Source: Toxoplasma gondii ME49 (lineage: Eukaryota > Apicomplexa > Conoidasida > Eucoccidiorida > Sarcocystidae). Taken from it: a stretch of DNA of 64,000 nucleotides. How positions within the stretch are numbered: position 1 is the stretch's first letter; each line of letters begins with the position of its first letter. This document shows positions 33,653 through 45,800 of this stretch, piece by piece. The stretch spans positions 2,172,954 through 2,236,953 of the forward strand of contig NC_031470.1 in NCBI RefSeq assembly GCF_000006565.2. The letters are read 5' to 3'. The position numbers and the translations under genes were made by a program. The notes under the pieces were generated by a model. That model did not search any database. It was not told where the DNA came from and worked only from the letters and a program-made list of their open reading frames with translations.

Positions 33653-36600
33653 ATGGACGATGGTGGAGCAGAGTTTTCCTCTTCTCGGGCTAATGGTTTT
33701 GCCAGCATGAACTTTCCAACTTGTGGGTCAGAGAAACCCGTGAGGAAGAATTCTTCTGGATTTAGGTCTACGCGGACTGAAGCACACATCGACCTCCAGA
33801 ATTTTTCCCGCTTCCCTGGGGGTGAACGCGGCCTACGCGAACATACGTTGTCTGTTCGCGTTTCTTCTCGCCCTCGTCTGCTTCTTCGTTTTTTCTTTTT
33901 CTGTTTTCTTGCTCTCCTTCTCTCCGCGATGGCGCCTCTCCGACCCTCCCCGGCCAGCGTCTGCACGCGAGTTGCGGCAGTGGCGACCGGACACCGCCGC
34001 GTGGGTCTTCCGTCCATGGATTTTCCACGGGTGTTTGAGTCTCGAGCTCTCCAGAGAAGCGGATCGCAGGCCCGAAAAGTCCTTTTCTCCACAGGCACGG
34101 AAAAAACGAGAGTGCAGCCGGATTTTTCTGCCCAGAAGGCGCAGAACCTGCGACAGCGCACCTGTGACTGTCTTGCAGACCTGACGCAGGGCATTCCCCA
34201 CCGGCCTATCAGGCACGAGTGCCCCGTTAGATTTCACCGAGAGGCGTCTGTTCCTCCTGTCGCTCCGCATATCGGTTTTCTCTCTTCTAGACTTGCGGAG
34301 GGTGTTTCCTCTTCCAGCTTTGCTGCCCCAGCGTCGTCGCGCGCAGGGAAAGCGGGGCAGGACGCATCTCTTCTCCAGACTTCTTCTTCCGGAAGACGTC
34401 CCACAGAAACGGCTGCCTTTCTCTTGACTGGCTTCCCTTCTTCCCCTTCTGCTTGCTCGCCATTCGCGGCTTCGTTATCCCGCGAAGAGTCTGGACCGCG
34501 GGCAGGACTCGAAACACACAGGGGGATGCTCTCTGCTGCGTCGCCCGCACTCGCGAGGAAGTCATTCGATTTCCGTGGATCCGCTCTCCGTCACTTTTCG
34601 TCAAGTGGCGGCCACAGAGGTTCTTCAGATACGAAAATTTCTCCTGGACACAGCGACAAGTCAGGAGAACCGCTGGACCTCCCGGTCTTCACGTCCACAA
34701 AGCAAATTGCAACCATCGGACCGGCGAGCTGGGATTATGAAGAGGTAACGCGAGGATAAGAACCACAATTTAGGGTCGACACCTTTAGAGAACACGGCGA
34801 AGAAATAGCTGGAATCCCATTCAAATACGAAATCGTAAGTGCACTAGCAGTATGATCACCATTTTCAACTAAGTTATCTTTGTTCTCATATCGATTTTCT
34901 GTACGCCTTTTGAGCGCACTCACAGGGTTCAAAGCGTTCTCTCACGTCTTCCAGCTGTCTGTGAGGTTCATAGAGATCCCGTCGCGTCTGTTCCGTAGGG
35001 AAGAATGAACTGTCTCCGGAGTCCCCTCTTCCACAGTAAAGAGGCTGGCACTGACGGTGGGCGCTCGTGAACAACTACAAAACTGCGCGGCTTTGGTTGG
35101 AGAAATCCTCTGGGTAGTTTGCAACGGGCCGGAAGTCGAGCAAGCTCGAAGTCTGGTACAGTGAAGAACAGGTGCCAGCGCTCGTCTGTTTCTCACGGAA
35201 ACGGACGAAACACAGTTCTGTATTCGCTGCTTGTCCATGGTCACGGGAGAATGAATTTTCAGGGACCTGGCTAGGTCGAGTTGCAGAGGCCTATCGGCTT
35301 TTCTATCTTTCCCCTTCTGCTGACTCCTCAGATGGTTTTTCTTTTCAAGGATTGCCATCCCGACATCGTAGACCTTTACGTTGTCTTTTCCTGGTGTGCC
35401 TGTTGTGTCTGCTCAGTACCTTTTCTCACGTCTTCCACCTGCTGCATCCTGTCTCGTCGCTACAAAGTGCTCGTTTTCGGTCTTTGTGTGGTGTACTTTG
35501 TCCGTAGATCGAACGCCTTTTCCTCGCGGGCGTAGATGTTTTTCGACTGAACATGTCGCACGGTCTTCTAACCGAGAAGCACCAGCAGCTGCTTCACGTA
35601 CGGCACTTAGAGAAGGTCTACAAACACCCTATCGCCGTTCTCGCAGACCTGCCCGGACCGAAATTTCGTCTGGGCGTTTTTAACAACGACGAGGCGACTC
35701 TGGAGACCGGCAAATCCTTTATTCTCGACTCCTCCACGCAGCCTGGGGACGCGTCGCGTGTACAGCTTCCCCACCCCGAAATTCTTTCCGTTCTTCGCCC
35801 AGACGACATAGTTTTGATGGACGATGGAAAAGTAAAGCTGCGGGTTACAGAGGTTTTTGCAGACACCACAGCGTTGAGCAGGGGCCTAGGTGACATTGAG
35901 TCTGTATCGCACACTGCGTCGCCAGGATCATCCGTAGTTCGCGCACCGGCAGTACGATGCACAGTCCTCGTTGGAGGCCGCATCTCAAGCAAAAAGGGAG
36001 TCAACGTCCCCTCAGCACGGTTACCAATTTCCGCACTCTCTGCGCGAGACCGGGAGCTTGCCCGAACAGTAGCTAGCTGGGGTGTAGACTGGATCGCCTT
36101 GTCCTTTGTCCAGTCCGCAGACGACGTTCACGAGCTGCGACGGGAACTCCGGGAGGCTGCGGAAGCCGCAGGTAGCACGACAGCGCAATATGCTGCTGAG
36201 CAGAATCGCTCCGAGTCGCACGTAGACAGAGGTGACGCTTCGGGGGCTGGTTGCAGAATTCGACCGGATATCTCCGTTATGGTCAAGATCGAAAAGCCTA
36301 TAGCGCTAGAGAACATTGCAGAAATCGTCGCCGCAGCGGATGGTATCATGGTTGCGCGCGGCGACTTGGGGGTCGAGTTACCCAACATAGCGTGGCTACC
36401 GAGAGTGCAGAAACGGCTTGTCAGCCTTTGCAGGGAAGCTGGAAAACCTGTCGTCGTAGCGACGCAGATGCTTGAATCGATGATGCAAGCACCTCTGCCC
36501 ACACGCGCAGAAGTCTCTGATGTCGCAAACGCAGTCTACGATGGAGCAGATGCTGTTATGCTTAGTGGAGAAACGGCGGCAGGAAATGCCCCTGCCCGAG

Positions 36601-37379
36601 TGGCTTGCATGCAACGCTTGGGAATTGAGGGGGTGGAAAACGACCCAAGCTTCTGGGAACTAGAGGACCAAAGAAGGCAAGCACGGCTGAGAGCAGCTGA
36701 ACGCTGTGCCTCAACCGGCACCTCGGCTCTTCGTGTACCACGTGCCAGTAAAGGGAGGGAACAGGAATTGGAGAAGGGTTCTGAGCTACAAGGAGAAAGC
36801 CGGGACCGAACGGAAGAGATTTTGTCTCGGTTTCTACCGGGACGGCGTGAACATCTCGCATTCAGTGAAGCAGACCGACAGGGGAAAAGCGGAGACACAA
36901 ACCAGGGGACATCGAAGACGGAACAAGGAGCGGATGAAAGTGACGCCTGGGTGGAGCACACTGCAGCCGCGGTGGCGCGGCAGAGCGGTGCCAAAGCAAT
37001 TGTAGTCTTCGGAGAAAATGAAGCACTACTCCAACGGTTAGCCACCCTCAGGCCAACAGCTCCTGTATTGGCTGTTACAGAATGCGTCCACACAGCGCGA
37101 AGACTGAAGATGTACTGGGGAATTTACCCAGTCTTGCTCGAGGCAGAGGATCAAGAGAACGTGGAGTCCCGTGCTAGGAGACCAGCCAGCTTGGACGATC
37201 AACTGCGATTGGCGTGTGAATTCGCTAGAAAGGAGAAGTTCGCTACTGAAAGTACAGATAACCTAGTAGTTCTAGGAAGGCTGCCGGGAGGACGGGAGAA
37301 CGGGACGAACAGCGACAAAACGACAGCGCGCCTCACCCGGCCAATTTTGACAGTGTGTACTCTCGAGTCAGGGCGATAG
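33653..37379 (+). CDS. PYK2: Pyruvate kinase II with long organelle-targeting N-terminus
   Basis: Two exons, 33653-34744 and 35508-37379, joined in phase 0 to 987 residues. The catalytic barrel starts at residue about 346 ([10 protein letters not shown]). It continues with [24 protein letters not shown], the pyruvate kinase signature [11 protein letters not shown] (catalytic Lys624), [22 protein letters not shown] and [13 protein letters not shown]. The enzyme converts phosphoenolpyruvate and ADP to pyruvate and ATP. The roughly 340-residue N-terminal extension is Ser/Arg-rich and has a hydrophobic stretch at residues about 78-92 ([15 protein letters not shown]) followed by basic residues, as expected of an apicoplast leader. 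A second in-frame ATG (residue 93, at 33929) directly follows that stretch. T. gondii PyKII is known to reach the apicoplast and mitochondrion. A charged insertion of about 100 residues after about 750 precedes the C-terminal regulatory domain. Product length and architecture fit PyKII rather than the cytosolic enzyme. Confidence 0.95.
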
Positions 37380-37947
37380 TCACTTTACTGAGACTGAACA
37401 CTAGTATCTGTTGACTCGTGACGGTTTTTCTCGCCGATATCCTTTCTATGACGAAGCGCTGTGCTCAGTCAGTTGGACCAGAGTCAGTGTGTCCGAGCGT
37501 CTTTCCCCCTGTTTGTCATTCGATGTCACACTGTTATATGTCCGTGCATTCTGGTGTTGCGTATCGAGGTTCTTCCTGGAAAACGCTCATATAAACTAGG
37601 TTCTACGTCGGGTGCCGCATGTCGAAGTTCTAGGAAACGTCTTATATAAACTAGGTTGCACAAGTTGACTAATAGCGTTGGGGGTGTTGCCGATAGTTTG
37701 GCAATCGACTTGTCGTCACGCCAAGATGCTTCACCAGTGTTGTGTATCAAGTGGCATGTGCAGCGGTGTTTCCACTATTCCTGCCGGCGGGGTCGAGAGC
37801 AGAAGCCGACATCAGGACTCGCCGATTGAGTTGTCCCGGTGTGCATCTTTCCTCTAAAAGGGAACAAAGAGTTCAGAATTCTGTCTTCGTGACACGCGGA
37901 AGATCTTCACCGTAAATCTTAAGTCTGTGTAAGCCGGAGGGAGCTCT
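37380..37947. other. Short convergent spacer between PYK2 and the DRC12-like gene
   Basis: The 570 bp hold both 3' ends. They contain a diverged tandem duplication of about 50 bp (near 37555-37656) ending each time in ATATAAACTAGGTT. No gene is seen. Confidence 0.6.
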
Positions 37948-39607
37948 CTATGAAACGCCCAAAGCGCGTACGGCCTTCGGCGCCTTCATACCAGCCCCTC
38001 TCCATCCACTGCCCAGAGGATATTTTTCTTCCCGATCACGGATAATTTCTCCAAGTTTTTTGAAATACTGTCCTTTGCTGACCTCGAGGACTTCAGAGAA
38101 ACGCTGTGTCTCGTCTTTCGCTTCGAGTAAAGGTGACTTGATACGTTCTTGCATAACCTCCTGGATCTCCATGAGCAAGCGCGCGAACTCCTCTGAAACC
38201 CGATCCATTTTTATTTTTAGAGCTGAGGGGAAGAGTGTAGACATGTGATACAATGATTAGCTTCACGTGCACGCAGGCATTCCAGATTTGCTTGGTGGTA
38301 GAGTGCGTCTACACGTAGCAACTGCCTCTGGTACCAACACAGGGATCGGTGGAAAAAACGCAAAGAAAATGCCATCGCTCTAAAGCCAAAATGGCAAACA
38401 TGAGATGCACGATGAAGCACAGCTATTCTCTCTTTCAAAAGGTGCACATGTTATTCCCCCTCGTGGAACTGTCCTGACCTTTTACGCGCGCATCGTGCTC
38501 CGCGATCTCTTTGTCTTTCGCCGCACCAAGTTGCCTGAGAAGGGTCATCTGATTGGCGTATTCGCGTTTATAACCTTGTAGTGTGGCTTCCATCGCTCCT
38601 ATTTGATTGGTGTAGTCATGTTGCAGAGCTTTATGCTGCCGGACAAGGTCGGCGCAGATGGCAAGCCGGCGTTTCTCTTCTGCTTTGAAATCTTCTTCAC
38701 ATTGCTGGCACTGTGGCATAAGCAGGAAAGCCGCACACGCTTAACTGGAACAACCAGAAGACAAAGTAGGTTTCTGACAGGGCATGGCGGGCTGTGATGG
38801 CTTCGTGTGTAACGAGAACAGAAAGAGTAGAAAACAAAACTTTAGCCACACGCGTGAATGTTCCTTGTTCGCTCATGAGAGCTCCAGTAGACAACCCGCA
38901 ACAATGCTCCCCGCCTGCGACGACAAACACCTGACTTTTGTTCAGCTTCTGACCACTTTCGATCTTTTTCCTCGCTGGGTATGGCCGAGCTCTTCGGCTG
39001 GCTGGAAGAGAGATTCTGCCACTTCATCGTTTCGAACCCCACGTGAGCGCATATGCCTCTACTTTCCCCGCCTCGTACTTTACAAATAGTCAATACAGGA
39101 ACATTGTGTGTTGATTTCCCTCTAAACTTGCGCGAGGTACACGGTGCAATGGTTGTCAAAGCAATCGCGTGGAAGCTCGAAGCTCCCATCGAATACCCTA
39201 TCAGAAAAAGTGGTAGGGTGCGTACCCTTGAAATATGTCAACTGGTAACACTCAAAAGAAAAAACGGCTTGTGAAGTCGTTGCTTCCCCTATGCATTTTT
39301 CGAGGAGTGTGCAGTGCCTAGGAAAAAACACGTGGCTCTGTGCTGAACTCCGATAAGAGCAGAAGCTTGTAGCATGCAGGCAACAAAACTGCTGAATTTA
39401 GTACATGGTGTCGCGCACTACCATTTCCCTGTGGAGGTGCTCTCGCTTTAACGTTTCAGTGAGCTGGTCATCTTCTTCCTGAAGCTGAATTTCCAAACTA
39501 AGAAGCTCAGCCTCTAACGCCTTATTGAGGACTTCCGCCGCTGTCGTGGCGGCTGTGCCTTTCTTGTCCTTTGCGGACGCGGCATTCTTGGCCTTCTTCG
39601 GGGGCAT
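37948..39607 (-). CDS. DRC12: Coiled-coil protein resembling axonemal dynein regulatory complex subunit 12 (CCDC153/FAP60)
   Basis: Three minus-strand exons, 39422-39607, 38479-38710 and 37948-38222, join in frame to 230 residues. The protein begins MPPKKAKNAASAKDKKG. It is almost wholly helical with heptad-like spacing (KALEAELLSLEIQLQEEDD, MEATLQGYKREYANQMTLL), and then carries MDRVSEEFARLLMEIQEVMQERI. Human CCDC153/DRC12 has a similar length (about 210 residues), the same MPPK-Lys-rich start, a central coiled coil and a related ME-x-EF-x-x-LL near the C-terminus. Known of the family: a small subunit of the nexin-dynein regulatory complex on motile 9+2 axonemes. In coccidia only microgametes are flagellated, so a male-gamete role is inferred. 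Splice signals are standard, and the exact acceptor of exon 2 could be 6 bp further in. A generic coiled-coil protein is the alternative; without a profile search the family call is moderate. Confidence 0.6.
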
Positions 39608-42600
39608 GCTAATACGCGGATCTCCAGTTTCTCTTTCTGGTTGGAAAGCGAGCTTCTATGTCATGAAAAGTGAGCCACCTGTTACGGAAGCGGAGGAGCG
39701 AAGAAAACACTTCCAGTGAAGTATCTCACAACACCGGAGAAAGGCCCAGCCAGCAATGTTGTGAAGATCTGGCCCTGGTTTTAGGACGACAGTGCAGCAG
39801 ACTCGACGCGTTGTGAAAAAGGAAGGGTGCGTCTTTGTTGGAATCCATAGCAGGACCGACTGTTAGTCCCACACTTTGCTTAGAAAAGGCTGTCAGCATG
39901 CAAGTTGCAGAAGCGCGGTGGGATATATCAGTGTTGTCTCTAACAGTCATGGTGAGCGTGCACACGTGCTCGGACTCAGACTCTTGATCACGAGTGCAAG
40001 GTTTCCGTTTTCTACTCAAGGAATGCTGTCGGAGGCTAGAAAATGACAGTTATTGTATACAGTTGTGTGCACATCTAAATTAGTTGGTGGTTCCTGCCTT
40101 AGTTCCGGTAGGCAATGTCAACGTGCAATTTGGGATGTACGGGATTTTTCTGCTCTCATCTATATTGTCTGGAGTTAGACCTGCGTGTTTCCGAAAAAAT
40201 ACAAAGCCTGCCAAGAAAGGGAGTGAACACACACTTCGTGCGCCAGCCGCGCACTCGTACTGTAGTGAGTTGGCGCATTTGATGCAGTATATGAGAGTCG
40301 AGTGCCAGTTCTGCGCTGCAACCGGCAAAAGTTTTCGAGGGTTATTCCGAATTCTTTACCTCTCTCTACCATATCTGCGTATTCGATTTCCTGTCATAAA
40401 GACGTAGTCTTCTCATCCAGACTAATGCGAACTGGTGGCACCAGATCGTGCAGGCGCTCAGGAAAGCTATCCACGGAACTGGTTTGCATGGTTAAGGTCG
40501 AGACCGAGCTCCATTAAAGCCATTAACAACATTCGTTTCAATACTCTCAAGTGAACATGGGTTTGCGTAGCATTACATAAGCTTTGTCTTGCATCCTAAG
40601 CTTCAAAGCGGCCAACAGTTTCATTTTTGAATCCATTGCACGTTCCCTGAGTCGTTGTGTATTTAATAGCGCCTCCAGGTGTTACAGGGCCACAGAAAGA
40701 GACTTCTGACTGTGATATCGTAACGTTTCCGGTCCAAAACCCCCAAACGTCTTCAAAGTAGTTGACCACCACAATTATGCAGAACAGTAGCTGCGTTCAT
40801 TTTGCTGTAATCGGGACCGAACCCCCAAGCCAGGGAGAGGCGCCTTGTGGCGAAACACACGTAGGCTGCACCTTCCAATGATCCTCGAGTATATGCTAAC
40901 GCGGCCTCTCCCGTAAGAGGACAACTTTGGTATACGTATACGTGGAATACAAATCAGGTCTGACGTTCATCGTAATTCCACACTGCCCATCTGTGGTGGG
41001 TTTCGGGCGGTCGGCAATTGACGAGTGCGACATCACGTCTGCAACGCGGGGAAGGACGCGTGACAGAAAAAGACAGAAGTAGAGCACACCGTGTGCGTTC
41101 AGTCCAACTCTCACTAAGGGTGGACCCTGTCAAGCCAACCAGACTGGAAGACGGTTTTGTTACAACTTGCGGAAGCGCTTATGCATTCAGTGAGTTTTCG
41201 GGGGCTCGTCGGTAACTAGGAGAGGCCCTGGTGGGTATAGTTGGAGCATCGCCTAGCATCCTCCAAAACCTGATTATTTTCTGATTATTCATGCAGGAGA
41301 AATGCAACATCTTGTGAGACTCACATCTTGGTGTCTCCCTGGCTGCAGCAGAGCGAGCCTGCACGTTTGCAGAATGTTTTTCGCAGACGCAGAGGGCGAC
41401 GCGGAGAGCTTGGCTGCAAGCGGACGGTCGATCACCGAGTCAGATGTGATATCACGCAGAAACGCTGGACAATGCTTTTTTTCACCTTAGAAGAGAAAAC
41501 TCTTCTACGGGAGCCGGCGAAGGGGTAGTCGTTTGGCTACCTGATGACACGGAAACTCTGACAAGTTCTCCACCATTTCTTCTCTGAAGGAGGAGTGTGG
41601 GAGTATTTAAAATAGAGCACACTGTGTTTCGCCGTAGCAGACACTAGACCTCAAGGCAAATTATAGAAGACAAAATGGGTCCCGCGCATGTCCCTGGGGC
41701 CCTTCACAATCAGCACCGTTGCAGGTACCAGACACAAGTGTTAACCGTGCAGATCCCGCTGTGTTCGCCAGTTGGTTCATTCAGACGACGTGACACTTTT
41801 CCGCTTCTATCTAGCGGAAGACTGATTTTTTAAGGAGTCATCAATACTCATCTGAGACTAGGATAGGTACCGGATGCTTCCTCGTACGGAACGCCACCCA
41901 ATGTTTGCTTCTCAGCGCGTTTCACGTTGACGCAAGCAAAAGCTTGTGATATGTCTTCAACAAGCTGTGCCTCGCTAATCGGCCCCGGCCGAGTGCGGTT
42001 GACACTACGCACTGCCGAGCTTCAAAGAACTATTTTGCATTGCGTTTTTGCGGATTTTTTCCGCTTTACTTCTTAGCGTAGTCCAACTTGCTGGACGCCT
42101 TGGTCTTCGCTGACCTCCGGCTTCTTTGATGCTGAAGTTAATCGGCGTTTCTTTGACGTTCGCGACTCTGATTCCGCTCCGTGACGTCACCTAGCCGCCA
42201 ATTCGCATAATCCTTTTTTACCAGTCCGAAAATCCCGCAGTGTGTCTGGTTCTGTTGTAGACCGTGTACGTCGTCGACTCAGTGGTGAAATCATACAGAC
42301 GTTATGTTGATAAATATTGGCTAACTGGCCGCTGCTGATGGATTTTATTATTATGTAGTAACAAGACGCCACCGCCGGCGGCCTGCCCGTAGTTATGTCC
42401 CGGCCACACAAATGTGCGATTGACAGTGCATACACGGAACAACATTCAATTGATTGAGTGCGGATTATCAGTTTTTTAGTGTAACATGCTGAATGCTGCT
42501 AAGTCACTCGATAGTGCAGCCACGTCCCAGAACATTTACGCTTTGCTAGAACAAACCCCAAAGTATTTGAGTAGACTGTGGGCTTAATACCTTGACGAGA

Positions 42601-42860
42601 AGGCATCTACAATCCGAATTGTTTTCTGTTAGTGAAAATCACTAGGGGGAGAATTGTGGTTTTTGCGTGTTGGAAGCAACGCACAGGTCCTCAGGACACC
42701 GCTAAGGCGGAGTCTGGTTGTCGCGGTTTCCAGGGTGTGTTGTGCAGCTGTAATCCGCTTTTCATTGCTGCCCCTTCGGAGAGGCGTTGGTGTTCTTCCA
42801 AAACTTCTTGTCTTCCTCAGTGAGGTCGCAAGCTTTGAAACTGGCCCCTGTTTTTCGGAG
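39608..42860. other. Divergent spacer between the DRC12-like gene and the Na+/H+ exchanger
   Basis: About 3.3 kb between two divergent starts, expected to contain both promoters and 5' UTRs. Base composition is more balanced than in the left half of the window and TA microsatellites are absent. Only short overlapping frames (under 130 codons) without recognisable motifs occur. No gene is supported. Confidence 0.55.
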
Positions 42861-45800
42861 ATGTCGGCACATACTGAAACCATGACTCTAGGAATTCCAT
42901 TGTCCCCTACGGGGGAACTCGTCGACGCAGTGCCGCACGCAACTGCGGCTACCGAGCACCTGCACGAGCATGCGATTGTGATGATCATTGCCAGCATTTC
43001 CTTCATCTATCTCCTCTCGGCAGTTCTTGCTGGTCTTGTTGGCCTTCTTCCGAAATTCAGACCCCCGATCACGGTTGTTCTGTTTCTGGCTGGTGAGCAC
43101 TTCGCCGCACACGCATTCTTTTCTCCGTCGACCCGGGGGTTTTCGTTTGATTGAGTATCGGCAGAAGCGCTGCAAACGACCGGAGGTAGCTTGATTCGAA
43201 AGCATCGATGCGCTAATGCAGACGACCGATAGGACTCATGCTGATTAGACAACACTTCGTGGATCGGGCGTCCGTTGCTCGATCCTGTCAGTGTATGAAG
43301 CGTCAAATCCGAGTGGCTTTTCTCCCTTCGGGAGTACTTCAAGGCACTCGGTGTTTCGCCCGTAATTCTGTGCTCTCCAGTGCAACTGACCAACACATTC
43401 CATACGAGCCCCATCTTCCGTTGCTTGTGGAGTCAGTTGATTCGTAAGGATTGAGGTGTCCATTGTGTGGCTACTTTGTGCCAGTGTAAACTCAATGTTC
43501 AAGGCCAGTCTTGGGTTTCCTTTTCTGCTTCAGGCATGTCTTTGCAGCCGCTCTTGGAATGGATGCAAAACCGTGTGCTTCTTCAAGGCATACGACTCAT
43601 CGGCAACGTCGATCCATACCTCATCTTCTTCGCGCTCCTTCCCATGTGCCTTTACGAAAGTTCCGCTTTCGTCAATTACCATATGTTCAAGCAGGTTCTG
43701 CCCTCAAGTCTCCTTCTTGCAATCCCAGGGGTCAGTCATCTTTCTGACGGTAGTGCCAGTGCGGCTTTCTGTTTTTTTTTTCTGAAGCTTCGTCAGTATC
43801 CGTTCACGCACCACCCTTCAGTCTCACTTTCGGAGTTGTGTGTCAAATACCTCTCGCTCCTCCATGTGCCCTGGTTAATTTCTTCTGCTAAAATGACGTT
43901 TCAGTGCTTGCGCAAACGACTTCCGAACCACCAATAGAGGCCGGTACAAAGAAGTTACCGTATCCCCCGAACAAAGCCGGTATTGAATCCACTACGGAGC
44001 CTCAAATGTGGAGGCCGAAGCTGTTTTCCCAAAAGTTGTTGTGTGATCTGGCTTTGTAGGTTGCAGTGAACATCGGGCTCGTCGGAGTTTTCCTTCGATA
44101 CGGAGTTTCGCGCGTCTACGATTGGCCGGCAGCCCTGATGACTGCATCTATTGTCTCAGCCACAGATCCTGTCGCAGTCATTGCGTGTCTCCGTGCCCTC
44201 GGCGCCCCTGAAAAGCTTTCTTCCCTCATAGACGGGGAGTCGCTTTTGAATGATGGATCGGCTGTCGTCTTCTTCGAGGTCTTCCGGTGAGCACACATCC
44301 TTGAGGTCGCCTGAAGCTGGACACATCACAACGGCGCCGGGAAAACAAACCCTTGCCCCTCTGTAGTGTACTGACAAACTTCAGGTGCCGGAGCTGTCGT
44401 CCACAGCGAAGTATTTCATCAGAATATGACAAGCGCCAAAGTCTGGTCTTGCCATGATCTTGTGTTCGACTTTTTCAAGTTGTTTGATGGCGACGCAGCG
44501 ATAGGGGAGGGATCGCAGCTATGGCACCTGTTGGATTGGTACACGCTGTTGTCGAGTTGTATGAGAATCGCCATCGAAAAATGTTAAGTGGATATATCAG
44601 CATAGCACTTAAAAGAGCTTCTCTCCGGCTTCTTTCCTGTCTATGTGCACTGAAAAAAGGATTTACTAATCATGTGTCTATACGCAACGCTGAGGGAACG
44701 GCCGCTGGAAGCGCCTGCACGAAAGCTTGTTTGTGTAATCTGGCCCTCCTTGCCTTCTGTCCATCAAAATCTGGCACTCGGCGCTCAAGGAACATCAATC
44801 TCCGTCTTCATATGAACCCTTTATTTGGCGCTAATCTCAGTTTGCCTCTACCTTTTCCTTTCGGAAGTCTCCCCGCGCAGCCAATCTGCACAGACACCAC
44901 ACCTGTACCGGCGGCACCCGTTTATTTCATCGATTTGTTTCCGTGCCTAGCTTCATCGTCGGGCATTCCTCGAGTGCGTGAGTATTAGCCAGCCGTGTTC
45001 GCATGCTTTTGCGGTGTTTGCTTTTGATTCAGCTCTATCGTGATTGGGACATACACAGGAGTCGGCTCTTCCGTCGTTCTCTTCAGTCAACTCTCGTTCG
45101 GGGCCTTGGGGTACGGTCTAGCAGTAGCCATCGTTCTTTACCTCTGGCTCTTGACAGTCCGCGAATTCGAGATTGTTCAAGTGACTGGAACAATTGCGGC
45201 CGTCTTCACGGTCTTCTTCACAGCGGACCACTTCCTCCACGTCAGCGGTGTCCTGGCGGTTGTCACTCTCGGGATTTTTATGGCGGCCAAGGGCTCGACA
45301 GCTCTCCAGAGGTCCATTCAGAAACTCCACCATGAGTCTGTCGAGCTTCTTTCCACGCTTTCGGTCCAAGTACGAACACCATGCACACACAGTTTGCAGA
45401 CTCCAAAAGTGACCCCACTGTGACAGCTCCGCCCACCCCCCTCAGCACCTCTACGCGAGCACTGATTGGCGTGGAAATCTCCAGTGATTTTTTCGCTCGA
45501 AGGATTTGGGTTTCCTGGTAGCACTCTCGCGACCTCTTGTCCCTTGGCCTCACAGGCATGGCGGCGAAAACATTTTTGCGAACGGGGAGTAGAGTGGAGA
45601 AAGAGTCGGAACATAGCCCACTTCCCCCGTGTAGGTTTCCCTTTGTCTTCAGGCCATTTTCGTCTGTGGTGGAGTCATTGCATCTCGGCTTCTAATTCAG
45701 TACGCGGACACCTGGCAAGAGTGGGTCGAGCTACTCCTGCTCTTCGCCGTGCTGCAAACTGCACGCTTCGCTGTCGTCTTCGGTTCATGGCCCTTCATCA

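Noticed and set aside
39726..40328. Minus-strand frames of 65-97 codons between the DRC12-like gene and NHE
   Set aside because: No family similarity, no partner exons, and they lie where the promoters and 5' UTRs of the divergent genes are expected.
44385..44560. Possible exon (AGAVVHSEVFHQNM) in NHE intron 3
   Set aside because: It partly echoes the end of the preceding exon, but joining 44286 directly to 45033 keeps frame and gives the expected FFEVFRSIVIGTYTGVGSS with no gap, so this segment is not needed.
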